From Rhizobiales bacterium CCH10-E5 (GTDB lineage: Bacteria; Pseudomonadota; Alphaproteobacteria; Rhizobiales; Beijerinckiaceae), in the NCBI GenBank assembly GCA_001556125.1, contig LSIG01000086.1, forward strand, positions 1 to 28,533: a stretch of 28,533 bases of DNA, written 5' to 3'. Within the stretch, counting starts at the first letter, position 1. Each line of letters opens with the position of its first letter. This document shows, one piece after another, positions 13,976 through 22,096 of the stretch. The notes beneath the pieces were generated by a model. The model saw only the letters and a program-made list of their open reading frames with translations. It ran no database searches and was not told the DNA's origin. The position numbers and the translations under genes were made by a program.

Positions 13976-15502
13976 TCAGCGACTGCCCATCGCCATCGCG
14001 ACCTTTTCGCGGCGGCGCTCCATCGAGGAGGGGATGCGCAGGGATTCGCGATACTTCGCGACGGTGCGGCGGGCGATGTCGATCCCGCCCTCCTTTAGCC
14101 GGGCCACGATCGCATCGTCCGAAAGCACATCGGCGGGTGCCTCGTCGTCAATCATCTGCCGGATGCGGAACCGCACGGCCTCGGCCGAATGCGCCTCGCC
14201 ATAACCGGTGGCGGCGATGGCGGCGGAGAAGAAGTATTTCATCTCGAAGACGCCGCGCGAGCAGATCAGGTATTTGTTCGAGGTCACGCGGGAGACGGTG
14301 GATTCATGCATGCCGATGGCGTCGGCGACGGTCTTCAGGTTGAGCGGGCGCAGATGCTCGACGCCATGGGCGAAGAATCCGTCCTGCTGGCGGACGATCT
14401 CGCTCGCCACCTTCAGGATGGTCCTGGCCCGCTGCTCGAGCGAGCGGGTCAGCCAGTTGGCGGTCTGCAGGCATTCGGCGATGAAGGCCTTCTCCTCGTC
14501 ACTGCGCGCCGCCTTCGAGACCCGCGCGTGATAAGTCTGGTTCACCAGCACGCGGGGCAGCGTATCCGGGTTCAGATCGACGAGCCATGAACCGTCCGGC
14601 GCGGCGCGGATGAAGACATCCGGCACCACCGTCTCGGCCGCCGAGCCGCCGAAGCCGCGGCCGGGCTTGGGGTCGAGGCGCCGGATCTCGGCCACCATGT
14701 CGGCGATGTCCTCGTCATCGACCCCGCAAAGCCGCTTGAGGGCGGCGAAGTCGCGCTTGGCGACGAGGTGAAGGTTCGCCACCAGGGTCTGCATGGCCGG
14801 GTCGAAACGATCGCGGTCCCGCAGCTGGATCGACAGGCACTCGGCCACGTCACGCGCCGCGACGCCGGAGGGATCGAAGCTCTGGACGATCCGCAGCACG
14901 CCCTCGACCCGTTCCACCGGGACACCGAGCCGCTCCGCGATCTCGGGCAGAGGCTCGCCCAGATAGCCGGAATCGTCGACCGCATCGATCAGATGGCGGC
15001 CGATGAGCCGTTCTGCCGGATCGTGAACCGCGAGATCGAGCTGCGCGCTGAGATGATCGTGAAGCGAGACATCAGCCGTCAGACCGCTCTCGAACCCGTC
15101 AGGCCCCTCCTCGAAGGACCCACCCGAGCCGCCATAGGCTCCGCCGATGATCGGCAGGCTGTCGGCACCGCTGCTGTCGAGCCGCGCCACGGTGGGCTGT
15201 TCGCTCTGGAAGACATTGTCGAGGCCGGTGCCGAGACGCGTCTCCATGCCTTCCTGGCTGTTGAGGCTCTCGGCCCGGTCGTAGCTCTCCTGATCGGCGG
15301 CATGGGCGCTGTCTGCGGCCGCCTGCAACGGCCCCTCCGAGACGTCCTCCCGCTCCAGCAGCGGGTTGCGCTCGAGTTCGCCCTCGACGAAGTTCTGGAG
15401 TTCGAGATGCGACAATTGCAGAAGCTTGATCGCCTGCAGCAGTTGCGGCGTCATCACCAGGGATTGCCCCTGGCGCAGCTCCATGCGCGGCATCATCGCC
15501 AT
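13976..15502 (-). CDS. rpoN: RNA polymerase sigma-54 factor
   Basis: Sigma-54 directs RNA polymerase to -24/-12 promoters and needs enhancer-binding ATPases to open DNA; it controls nitrogen metabolism and other functions. The 508-residue protein has region I rich in Gln/Leu at the N-terminus (MTPQLLQAIKLLQLSHLEL), an acidic variable region II (about 50-130), the core-binding domain, a helix-turn-helix region, and the RpoN box ARRTVAKYRE at 477-486. The start at 15502 has GGAAGG about ten bases upstream. It sits between lptB and hpf in the conserved order, with a 221-base upstream gap that could hold its own promoter. Confidence 0.97.
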   Translation of the reverse strand: MAMMPRMELRQGQSLVMTPQLLQAIKLLQLSHLELQNFVEGELERNPLLEREDVSEGPLQAAADSAHAADQESYDRAESLNSQEGMETRLGTGLDNVFQSEQPTVARLDSSGADSLPIIGGAYGGSGGSFEEGPDGFESGLTADVSLHDHLSAQLDLAVHDPAERLIGRHLIDAVDDSGYLGEPLPEIAERLGVPVERVEGVLRIVQSFDPSGVAARDVAECLSIQLRDRDRFDPAMQTLVANLHLVAKRDFAALKRLCGVDDEDIADMVAEIRRLDPKPGRGFGGSAAETVVPDVFIRAAPDGSWLVDLNPDTLPRVLVNQTYHARVSKAARSDEEKAFIAECLQTANWLTRSLEQRARTILKVASEIVRQQDGFFAHGVEHLRPLNLKTVADAIGMHESTVSRVTSNKYLICSRGVFEMKYFFSAAIAATGYGEAHSAEAVRFRIRQMIDDEAPADVLSDDAIVARLKEGGIDIARRTVAKYRESLRIPSSMERRREKVAMAMGSR

Positions 15503-15723
15503 GCGCGTCAGACCTTCCCGACCCAGCGTCCCGAAACGGCACGCTTCTTGCTTTGAAGGTCAGCCTAGCGCTGTGCTCGCCATCCGTCAAAGGCCTTTGG
15601 CGGTCTTTGCCGTGCGAAGTTAATGCGGCGCAGCATTATCTCGCAAGTGCGATATGACAATCGGCCAGATCGACGGCATTGCCGGTCGCGGGATGGCGTC
15701 CGAAGCGGACGTCCGCGTTCGGC
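15503..15723. other. rpoN-lptB intergenic region with two small palindromes
   Basis: No gene is visible. It contains TAATGC-GGCGCA-GCATTA (15621-15638) and, three bases on, TCGCA-AG-TGCGA (15641-15652). On the minus strand a TTGTCA (15660-15655) precedes GATAAT (15640-15635) with a 14-base spacer, too short for a standard sigma-70 promoter. These may be operator sites or RNA hairpins for rpoN; I cannot decide. Confidence 0.35.
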
Positions 15724-16602
15724 TCAGAGGCGGAAATCTTCGCCCAAATAGACGCGGCGCACATCGGGATTGGCGATGATCTCGGCCGGTGAACCTTCGG
15801 TCAGCACCCGGCCGGAATGAATGATGTAGGCGCGATCGACTAGACCGAGCGTTTCGCGAACATTGTGGTCGGTGATCAGCACGCCGATGCCGCGGTCGGT
15901 GAGCTGCCGGACCAGCGCCTGAATGTCGCCGACCGCGATCGGGTCGATGCCGGCGAAGGGCTCGTCGAGCAGGATGAAGGAGGGCTTGCCGGCGAGCGCG
16001 CGCGCAATCTCGCAGCGCCGCCGCTCACCGCCCGACAGCGCGATCGAGGGCGCCTTGCGCAGGCGGGAGATGGTGAACTCCTCCAGCAGCTGGTCGAGCT
16101 GCCGCTCGCGCTCACGACGATCGGGCTCGACCACCTCGAGCACCGCCCGGATATTGTCTTCCACGCTCAGCCCGCGGAAGATCGAGGCTTCCTGGGGCAG
16201 ATAGCCGATGCCGAGCCGGGCCCGCTGGTACATCGGCAGCTGGGTGATGTCGTTTCCTTCCAGCGAGATCGTGCCGAGATCGGCCGCGACGAGCCCGGTG
16301 ATCATGTAGAAGATCGTCGTCTTGCCGGCGCCGTTAGGCCCGAGCAGGCCGACCGCCTCACCCTGGCGCAGCGACAGGCTGGCGTCGCTGACGACGGTGC
16401 GGCCGCCATAGCTCTTGCGCAGACCCGTGACGGACAGGATGCCCGGGCCGCCCAGCGCGGTGACGCCCGCCGAGCCCTCCTCCCGAGCCTCCTTCTCCGA
16501 CCGGCGGAAGAGCCGTCCGAGCAGGCTCGCACCGTGTCGGGCGGTCGAAGGCGCCTCGCGCTCGGGGGCGGTCACGCTTTGGGAAATGTCGGAGAGAGTC
16601 AC
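15724..16602 (-). CDS. lptB: LPS export ABC transporter ATPase
   Basis: ATPase of the LptB2FGC complex, which extracts lipopolysaccharide from the inner membrane and drives it to the cell surface. The 292-residue frame contains Walker A GPNGAGKTT (88-96), Q-loop YLPQEAS, signature LSGGERRR (189-196), Walker B FILLDEP (209-215) and the H-loop histidine in LITDHN. A GTG at 16602 is the first usable start after lptA's stop; it has no clear Shine-Dalgarno, and a GTG at about 16575 is an alternative. About 55 charged residues precede the conserved ILSVTGLRKSYGG, an extension compared with E. coli LptB. The gap to lptA is 68 bases. LptF and LptG are not in the window. Confidence 0.94.
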   Translation of the reverse strand: MTLSDISQSVTAPEREAPSTARHGASLLGRLFRRSEKEAREEGSAGVTALGGPGILSVTGLRKSYGGRTVVSDASLSLRQGEAVGLLGPNGAGKTTIFYMITGLVAADLGTISLEGNDITQLPMYQRARLGIGYLPQEASIFRGLSVEDNIRAVLEVVEPDRRERERQLDQLLEEFTISRLRKAPSIALSGGERRRCEIARALAGKPSFILLDEPFAGIDPIAVGDIQALVRQLTDRGIGVLITDHNVRETLGLVDRAYIIHSGRVLTEGSPAEIIANPDVRRVYLGEDFRL

Positions 16603-16670
16603 GTGGAGGGGTGCGCCTGGACTGGAGAGATCGAGGGGGGAGCGCGCCGAGCGCGCACGAGATCGGCCGC

Positions 16671-17345
16671 TCAGTTGGTCGGTGGTGTCGCGGGCTTGGC
16701 GCCGGGAGTGCCCTTGTTGGCATCGGCTGCGTTGGGCACGAAGAAGCCCTGCACACGACCACCCTTGTTGGTCTCGACATTGGCGATGCCGGTGACGGTG
16801 TTGTAGGTCAGCTTCTCGCCGCGCGTGATGTTGGGCCCGTCGTTCAGCGCGACATTGCCGGTCATGATGACGGTATTGGTCGAACGGTCGAACACCGCAT
16901 TGTCGGAGGTCGCGGCCTGGGTCTTCGACACGACCGTCACAGGCCCCTTGCATTCGATGCGCTTGATCGAGCTGTCGTTGCTCTGGCCCGGCGCCGCGGC
17001 GGGCGTCGGCGTTGCCGGCTTGGCGCCGGCGCCCTGGCCGCCCCGTCCCTCGTAGAACACGGTCATGACCGTGCAGCGGACCGTGGTCTCGCCCTGGACT
17101 GCGACGACATTGCCACTGAAGACCGCACGGTTCTCCTTGTCGAGCACGTCCAGCTTGTCGGCATCGATCTTGATCGGCTCCTTGCTGTCTCCGCCGAGAC
17201 CGCCGAGCGGCGAGCTGGCATTGCCGCCGCGCGCCTTGGCCTGCGCCATCGCCTGCTGAGGCCCCATAGCGGCCATCAGCAGGGCGAATACGCCGGCCGT
17301 GGCGGCAAGGCAGGAGAGCAGGGAGATACGGGCGGAAGTCTGCAT
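16671..17345 (-). CDS. lptA: LPS transport periplasmic bridge protein
   Basis: LptA forms the periplasmic beta-jellyroll bridge that carries LPS from LptC to LptD. The 224-residue protein has a signal peptide (MQTSARISLLSCLAATAGVFALLMAAM, cleavage near QAMAQA) and OstA-like repeats: IKIDADKLDVLDKENRAVFSGNV, then the closely similar later block FDRSTNTVIMTGNVALNDG and LTYNTVTGIANV. A Pro/Ala-rich insertion interrupts it at about residues 108-125. The ATG at 17345 has AGGA eight bases upstream; a GTG at 17351 overlapping the lptC stop (GTGA) is the alternative. It is closely linked to lptC, as is usual for this complex. Confidence 0.92.
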   Translation of the reverse strand: MQTSARISLLSCLAATAGVFALLMAAMGPQQAMAQAKARGGNASSPLGGLGGDSKEPIKIDADKLDVLDKENRAVFSGNVVAVQGETTVRCTVMTVFYEGRGGQGAGAKPATPTPAAAPGQSNDSSIKRIECKGPVTVVSKTQAATSDNAVFDRSTNTVIMTGNVALNDGPNITRGEKLTYNTVTGIANVETNKGGRVQGFFVPNAADANKGTPGAKPATPPTN

Positions 17346-17347
17346 GG

Positions 17348-18136
17348 TCACTGTCCTGTCGCGCTGGAGGGGCCGGCAGCCGCCGATCCCTGCGTGCCCG
17401 CTTCTGAAAGACCCGACCGGAGCAGTTCCGGTTGCGGGGTGCTGCCCTCGCGCTCGGGGCCGGCGATGGTGCCGGCCGGAGCATTGGGGATATGGGCGCG
17501 CACGCGCCCCTGGAAAACGATCAAGGCGCCATTGTCCTTCACATCGAGCGAGTCGGCATCGACGGTGGTGGTTCCGAGGCTGACCTTGACGGGCTCCTTC
17601 GAGACGACCGTGCCGCCCTTGAAGTCGACATCGGCCGTCTTCATGCGGATGTCATGGCCGTTCTCGGTCCGGACATGGACATCGTCGACCAGCTTCAGCT
17701 TTTCCTTCTGGGTGTCAAAGAGGCCGCTCTTGGCGTTGACCGTCACCCAGCCTTCGCGCTCCATCTGGAGCCGCGCGGTAAGTTGCTGGAGTTCGACCTG
17801 TGTGGGGTTGCGGATTTCCTGCAAGGCGGCCTCGGCGGTCACCTCATAGGGCCGGTTGTCCTTGCGATAGCCCGACAGGCGCGGCGTATCCATCTTGACC
17901 TTGCCGCCGGAGATCCCGACCGCGCCGAGGGAAACGCTGGCCACGCCGCTCAGTGGCGTGAGAAACGGCACCACCAGCAGGGAGACAACCGCGACGGCCG
18001 CTCCCACGGGAATCGCCTTGCGCAGGAAATGAACGAGCCGCGTATGCCGGCGCGCCGCGCCGAACGCCGCCTGCCGCCGCGCCGCCGGCCCGTTGGGGCG
18101 GGCGGCCCAGTCATTGGTTGTCATCGCCACAGTCAT
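17348..18136 (-). CDS. lptC: LPS export system protein LptC
   Basis: LptC is a bitopic inner-membrane protein that passes LPS from LptB2FG to LptA. The 262-residue protein has a basic cytoplasmic start, one membrane segment at about 42-62 (IPVGAAVAVVSLLVVPFL) and a periplasmic jellyroll body containing DTPRLSGYRKDNRPYEVTA and the regular strands ending GRVRAHIPN. A Pro/Ser/Gly-rich C-terminal tail of about 40 residues follows. The start at 18136 has GCGGGG just upstream; 18124 is a less likely alternative. It is next to lptA, and 102 bases downstream of rnd on the same strand. Confidence 0.9.
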   Translation of the reverse strand: MTVAMTTNDWAARPNGPAARRQAAFGAARRHTRLVHFLRKAIPVGAAVAVVSLLVVPFLTPLSGVASVSLGAVGISGGKVKMDTPRLSGYRKDNRPYEVTAEAALQEIRNPTQVELQQLTARLQMEREGWVTVNAKSGLFDTQKEKLKLVDDVHVRTENGHDIRMKTADVDFKGGTVVSKEPVKVSLGTTTVDADSLDVKDNGALIVFQGRVRAHIPNAPAGTIAGPEREGSTPQPELLRSGLSEAGTQGSAAAGPSSATGQ

Positions 18137-18238
18137 GCCCCGCGGAATGGCAGTCGCAAACGGCTTTTTCGTGTCGTGCGGCGAACGCGCCCCCGTCGGA
18201 CACCGCGGTCAAACTGACGCAAGAAGGCTTAGAATTTG

Positions 18239-18853
18239 TCAAGTATGAGCAAAGATGTCGTTTTCGGGCCAACCGGCGAGATCCAGCTCCGCCCGGAAGG
18301 GCAGGAAGTCGAAGCAGGCCCTGGCGAGATGGGTGCGCCCCTCGCGCGCCAGCATCGCCTCGAGACGCCCGTGCAGGGCGTGCAGATGCAGCACGTCGGA
18401 GGCGGCGTAAGTCAGTTGCGCATCGCTCAGCGTATCGGCCCCCCAGTCGGAGGATTGCTGCTGCTTGGAGAGTTCGACCCCGAGCAACTCGCGAACCAGA
18501 TCCTTCAGGCCGTGCCGGTCGGTATAGGTGCGCGTGAGCTTCGAGGCGATCTTGGTGCAGTAGACCGGGCCGGTGACGACGCCGAAGGCATGGCGCAGCA
18601 CCGCGACGTCGAACCGGGCGAAGTGGAACAACTTGAGCACGGCGGGATCCTGCAGCAGGCGGATCAGGTTCGCGGGCCTTGGACCGTCCTTCAGGACCTG
18701 CACCACATCCGCCGTGCCGTCGCCGCGGGAGAGCTGCACCACGCAGAGGCGGTCGCGATGCGGGTTGAGGCCGAGCGTCTCGGTGTCGATGGCGATGCTG
18801 GCCCCGGCGTCGAAGCCGTCCGGCAGATCGCCACGGTGGAATCGGATCGTCAT
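18239..18853 (-). CDS. rnd: Short-form ribonuclease D (3'-5' exonuclease)
   Basis: A DEDDy-family 3'-5' exoribonuclease taking part in tRNA and small RNA 3' maturation. The four acidic ligands and tyrosine are visible: D23 and E25 in IDTETLGL, D82 in HFARFDVAVL, and Y149 with D153 in YAASDVLHLH. The protein is 204 residues, about half the length of E. coli RNase D, and lacks the HRDC domains; this catalytic-domain-only form is usual in alphaproteobacteria. It stands at the head of the lptCAB-rpoN run, as in many related genomes, and diverges from the DUF805 gene across a 208-base region. Confidence 0.92.
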   Translation of the reverse strand: MTIRFHRGDLPDGFDAGASIAIDTETLGLNPHRDRLCVVQLSRGDGTADVVQVLKDGPRPANLIRLLQDPAVLKLFHFARFDVAVLRHAFGVVTGPVYCTKIASKLTRTYTDRHGLKDLVRELLGVELSKQQQSSDWGADTLSDAQLTYAASDVLHLHALHGRLEAMLAREGRTHLARACFDFLPFRAELDLAGWPENDIFAHT

Positions 18854-18988
18854 CTCGCAACCTCGCTCGGCACCGTCGCGCCGTTGGCATCCGGGTTCGC
18901 GCCCGGCGGTGCCGGCACCCTGCGCCGCAGCTAACGGGGCAGCCGGCCCCGTTCAAGCTCTTTCACGAACCGGCGCTGCACGACGGCG

Positions 18989-19003
18989 TTAACCTTTTAT
19001 TCA
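18989..19003. promoter_or_regulatory. CtrA-like box TTAA-N7-TTCA
   Basis: TTAA (18989-18992), seven bases, then TTCA (19000-19003) differs at one position from the TTAA-N7-TTAA consensus of the alphaproteobacterial cell-cycle regulator CtrA. It lies 58 bases before the DUF805 start and in the gap divergent from rnd, so it is well placed. Such motifs also occur by chance; no other CtrA evidence is present. Confidence 0.3.
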
Positions 19004-19061
19004 CCATATCCTTCCGGGGCGGCCGCAAGCGTGCCACAACGGCATCATCGGAGCCTGATCG

Positions 19062-19541
19062 ATGTCCCTTGTCCGCCTGCTCACCGACTTCGACGGCCGT
19101 ATCGGCATCGGCCGCTTCTGGCTCGGCAGCGCCGTCGTCGCGCTCGCCCTGTTCGGCCTTCAGCAGGCTGCGCCATCTCTCTTCGGCTACCGCGCCCAGC
19201 AGGCCGTGGCCTTCGCGCATGCCTTCGCCCTCTTCCCCTGGGCCGCGCTGGCGGCCAAACGCGCCACAGACCGCGGCAGCAGCGGCCTCTACGGCATCAT
19301 CCTGGTCTGCGCGATCGTGCTGCCGGGTCAGATCCGACCCCTCCTGCCGATCGCCTGGGCGCCCTCGCTCGATACGATCTCGCTGATCGCCTGGCTCTTC
19401 GCGCTGGTCGATCTCGGCCTGATGCCGTCGGCCCGTGACGAGGAGCCGCTTGCGGCCGGCGGGACCGATGCTAAAGCGGGCGCATGGACACACAGCCCCG
19501 CGACCTCCTCGCCTTCGATCCCCTCGACCCCGTCGCGCTGA
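19062..19541 (+). CDS. DUF805-family membrane protein
   Basis: A 159-residue inner-membrane protein resembling the DUF805 group of small integral membrane proteins. The start of the domain is visible as LLTDFDGRIGIGRFWLGSAVV, followed by hydrophobic segments at about 22-40, 45-63, 75-95 and 100-120, with AAKRATDRGSSGLYGI as a conserved-looking loop. The family's function is not known. The last ~35 residues are Ala/Ser/Pro-rich and lie outside the domain; the gene's final 58 bases overlap the start of dapE in another frame. It is first in a plus-strand run with dapE, divergent from rnd. Confidence 0.8.
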   Translation: MSLVRLLTDFDGRIGIGRFWLGSAVVALALFGLQQAAPSLFGYRAQQAVAFAHAFALFPWAALAAKRATDRGSSGLYGIILVCAIVLPGQIRPLLPIAWAPSLDTISLIAWLFALVDLGLMPSARDEEPLAAGGTDAKAGAWTHSPATSSPSIPSTPSR

Positions 19542-20686
19542 CCCAGGCGCTGGTCCGCTGCCCATCCGTCACTCCGGCGGAGGGCGGCGCGCTCGGCCTC
19601 ATCGCCGAGCTGCTGGCCGCCGAGGGCTTCATCGTCGAGCGGCCGGTCTTTTCGGCGCCCGGCACACCGGATGTCGAAAATCTCTACGCCCGGATCGGCC
19701 GCGAGGGCCCCGTCTTCGTCATTGCCGGCCATACCGATGTCGTGCCGGTGGGAGACGCCGGCGCCTGGACGCGCGACCCCTTCGGCGGGTCGATCAGCGA
19801 CGGCGTGCTGCACGGTCGCGGGGCTTGCGACATGAAGGGCGGCCTCGCCGCGATGATCGTCGCGGCGCTGCGGTTCCGCCGCGAGAACCCGGACGCGCCA
19901 GGCTCGATCGCGTTTCTCGTCACGGGCGACGAGGAGGGACCGGCCATCAACGGTACGGTCAAGTTACTCGAATGGGCGCATGCGCGGGGCGAGCGCTTCG
20001 ACCATTGCCTGCTCGGTGAGCCGACCAATCCGGCGACGATGAGCGACATGATCAAGATTGGCCGACGCGGCTCGCTGACCGGCCGCCTCACCGTCCATGG
20101 CAAGCAGGGCCATGTCGGCTATCCGCATCTCGCGGAGAACCCGATCCGCGGGATGGTGCGGCTGCTGGCGGCGCTGGAAGCCACCCCACTCGATAAGGGC
20201 ACCGCGCATTTCGATCCGAGCAATCTGGAAGTCACGACGCTCGATGTCGGCAATCCGGCGACGAATGTCGTTCCCGCGCAGGCCAGGGCCGTCTTCAACA
20301 TCCGCTTCAACGATGTCTGGACACCGGAGACTCTCGCGGCCGAGATCGAGCGGCGCCTGCGCGAGGCCGCCGGCAACAGCGTCCGCTACGAGATCGTCTT
20401 CGAGCCGACCAATGCGGTCGCCTTCCTGACCGAACCCGGCCCCTTCGTGGCGATGGTCGCCGACGCGGTCGAGGCCGAAACCGGGCGGCGGCCGGCCCTG
20501 TCGACAACCGGCGGCACCTCGGATGCGCGCTTCATCAAGAGCTACTGCCCTGTGGTGGAATATGGCGTGGTCGGCCAGACCATGCATCAGGTCGACGAGC
20601 GCGTCGCCGTCGCGGATCTTCTGACCCTCGAAGCGATCACGCATCGCCTGCTGACGAGCTATTTCGCCGCTGCCGGAGCCGATTGA
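19484..20686 (+). CDS. dapE: Succinyl-diaminopimelate desuccinylase
   Basis: A zinc-dependent M20 peptidase-family enzyme that releases succinate from N-succinyl-LL-2,6-diaminopimelate in lysine and peptidoglycan precursor synthesis. The 400-residue protein shows AGHTDVVP with a metal histidine, GRGACDMKGG with the bridging aspartate, the catalytic glutamates in GDEEGPA, GEPTN and the late GGTSDARF. The dimerisation domain lies between (about 190-300). The start at 19484 overlaps the end of the DUF805 gene by 58 bases and has only a weak AAAGCGGG upstream; no better ATG is available before the conserved DPVALTQALVRCPSVTP. Identification is secure; the exact first residue less so. Confidence 0.95.
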   Translation: MDTQPRDLLAFDPLDPVALTQALVRCPSVTPAEGGALGLIAELLAAEGFIVERPVFSAPGTPDVENLYARIGREGPVFVIAGHTDVVPVGDAGAWTRDPFGGSISDGVLHGRGACDMKGGLAAMIVAALRFRRENPDAPGSIAFLVTGDEEGPAINGTVKLLEWAHARGERFDHCLLGEPTNPATMSDMIKIGRRGSLTGRLTVHGKQGHVGYPHLAENPIRGMVRLLAALEATPLDKGTAHFDPSNLEVTTLDVGNPATNVVPAQARAVFNIRFNDVWTPETLAAEIERRLREAAGNSVRYEIVFEPTNAVAFLTEPGPFVAMVADAVEAETGRRPALSTTGGTSDARFIKSYCPVVEYGVVGQTMHQVDERVAVADLLTLEAITHRLLTSYFAAAGAD

Positions 20687-20714
20687 CGAGCTTCAGGCGC
20701 TGACCCATAGTCAT

Positions 20715-20732
20715 CTTAGACGAAAGTCTAAG
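20715..20732 (+). promoter_or_regulatory. GAAA-capped hairpin just before the 20742 gene
   Basis: CTTAGAC (20715-20721) and GTCTAAG (20726-20732) form a perfect seven-base stem closed by a GAAA tetraloop, a very stable RNA fold. Its 3' arm overlaps the AAGGA at 20730-20734 that precedes the ATG at 20742. It could limit translation of this gene or end the dapE message; there is no T-run. Confidence 0.45.
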
Positions 20733-20741
20733 GATGGTGGG

Positions 20742-21332
20742 ATGAAGCTCGCGGCCGATGACGTGACGCGCTCGCTGCGCGCCTCCTGGCAACTGATGGC
20801 GCGCGGCTCCGAGGCGCTGGAGGATCTGGAACTGACACGCGGCGGGTTCTGGCGCTCTTTCGTCGCCCTGCTGCCGCTGACACTGCCCGCCGCGATCGCG
20901 CTGCTCGCGGCGCTGAGAATTCATGCCGGCCTGCCCAATTCGGCGGGCCTGTTCGCCGCTCCGGGCTTGGCGCTGGCAGTTCTCGGGGCGACGCTCGCGA
21001 GCATTCTGGCCGTCCCGGCGCTGCTGTTCGCGCTCGCTCCGCATCTCGCGCAGACACCGCGTTTCACCGCCTTCGTCATCGCCTGGAACTGGGCGGGAAT
21101 CCTCGCTGCCGGGTTGGTCGCCGTTCCGGCTACGGTGTTCGCGATCGGCTGGTCCACACCGGGCCTCGCGCTGCTCCAGACGCTCGCCTTCGCCGCCATC
21201 GTGCTGCGGCTGCGCTATTGCGTGGCGCGTGCGGCCTTCGGAGCCGGGAGCGGGGTCGCCACGCCCGTGCTGCTGGCCAGCATCGTGGCGGATTACGCGA
21301 TCCTGCGCTCCTTCGGCTTCATCGTCTTCTGA
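20742..21332 (+). CDS. Hypothetical integral membrane protein
   Basis: Not recognised with confidence. The 196-residue protein starts with a soluble ~35-residue region (MKLAADDVTRSLRASWQLMARGSEALEDLELT) and then has about four to five hydrophobic segments (about 40-60, 70-98, 105-130, 137-155 and 170-195), suggesting a polytopic inner-membrane protein. The N-terminal pattern recalls small Yip1-like membrane proteins, but that is a weak impression. No catalytic or transport motif is visible. The start at 20742 has AAGGATGG upstream, partly within a stable hairpin. It follows dapE by 55 bases and is convergent with truA. Confidence 0.78.
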   Translation: MKLAADDVTRSLRASWQLMARGSEALEDLELTRGGFWRSFVALLPLTLPAAIALLAALRIHAGLPNSAGLFAAPGLALAVLGATLASILAVPALLFALAPHLAQTPRFTAFVIAWNWAGILAAGLVAVPATVFAIGWSTPGLALLQTLAFAAIVLRLRYCVARAAFGAGSGVATPVLLASIVADYAILRSFGFIVF

Positions 21333-21338
21333 GGCAGC

Positions 21339-21354
21339 GAGCCCCAACGGGCTC
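21339..21354. terminator. Possible bidirectional terminator hairpin
   Basis: GAGCCC/GGGCTC (21339-21344 and 21349-21354) pairs perfectly around CAAC in the 26-base gap between two convergent genes. The position suits a shared terminator, but there is no real T-run on either side. Confidence 0.35.
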
Positions 21355-21358
21355 AGCA

Positions 21359-22096
21359 TTAGTAGTCGACGCCCGCCAGGTAGAGCCCGCAGGGGGGCGC
21401 CAGCGCCGCACATTGCGAGCGGTCGCGCGCCGCCAGGACCTGGCCAAGCTTTTTCTCGGGCCAGCGCCTGGCTCCGACCATCTTCAGGCAGCCGACGATC
21501 GAGCGGACCTGATGGTGCAGGAAGGAGCGGGCATGGGCGTAGACGACGATCTCGTCGCCCTCGCGGCGGACGTCGAGCCTGTCCAGCGTGCGCATCGGGC
21601 TGTTGGCCTGGCACTCGGCGGCGCGGAAGGTGGTGAAGTCGTGATGGCCGAGCAGGGCCTTGGCCGAGCGGTCCATCGCCTCGTGATCGAGCTTCACCGG
21701 CACATGCCAGAGCCGGTCGCGGTCCAGCGCCGGCTGGGCGCGCCGGTCGAGGATGCGGTAGATGTAGTAGCGGCGCTTGGCCGAGATGCGGGCGTCGAAA
21801 TCGTCGGACACGGCCTCGGCGCTGCAGACGGCGACGGGGAGGCGCTTGAGGCGGGCGTTGCTGGCATCGCGCACGACATCGGTGCGCCATTCCTTTTCCA
21901 GATCGACATGGGCGACCTGATGTGTGGCATGGACGCCGGCATCGGTGCGGCCTGCGCAGTGCAGCCTGACGGGATGGTTGCAGAAGGCCTCGATCGCCTC
22001 CTCGACGCTTTGCTGTACGGACGGGCCGTTGAGCTGCCGCTGCCAGCCCGAGAAGGGCGTGCCGTCATATTCGATGACGAGCTTGTAGCGCGGCAT
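21359..22096 (-). CDS. truA: tRNA pseudouridine(38-40) synthase
   Basis: Isomerises uridines 38, 39 and 40 in the anticodon arm of many tRNAs. The 245-residue protein begins [21 protein letters not shown] (positions 1-21), carries the catalytic aspartate D52 in AGRTDAGVHA, and has SFLHHQVRSIVGCLKMVG and the final CGLYLAGVDY block typical of the family. The start at 22096 overlaps the fmt stop by one base (TGATG), so it is translationally coupled to fmt. The longer open frame upstream is the shifted reading of fmt. Confidence 0.95.
   Translation of the reverse strand: MPRYKLVIEYDGTPFSGWQRQLNGPSVQQSVEEAIEAFCNHPVRLHCAGRTDAGVHATHQVAHVDLEKEWRTDVVRDASNARLKRLPVAVCSAEAVSDDFDARISAKRRYYIYRILDRRAQPALDRDRLWHVPVKLDHEAMDRSAKALLGHHDFTTFRAAECQANSPMRTLDRLDVRREGDEIVVYAHARSFLHHQVRSIVGCLKMVGARRWPEKKLGQVLAARDRSQCAALAPPCGLYLAGVDY

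Noticed and set aside
15724..17484. 586-codon open frame running through lptB and lptA
   Set aside because: Only its C-terminal half is LptB; the rest is lptA read in a wrong frame and gives arginine-rich nonsense. The gene is placed from the GTG at 16602.
16611..17849. Long plus-strand frame opposite lptA-lptC
   Set aside because: Antisense shadow; composition is low-complexity and no ribosome binding site or family signature is seen.
18220..18242. TTGACA overlapping the rnd stop as an lptC promoter
   Set aside because: At 17 bases' distance the sequence is CGTCAG, which has no resemblance to a -10 box.
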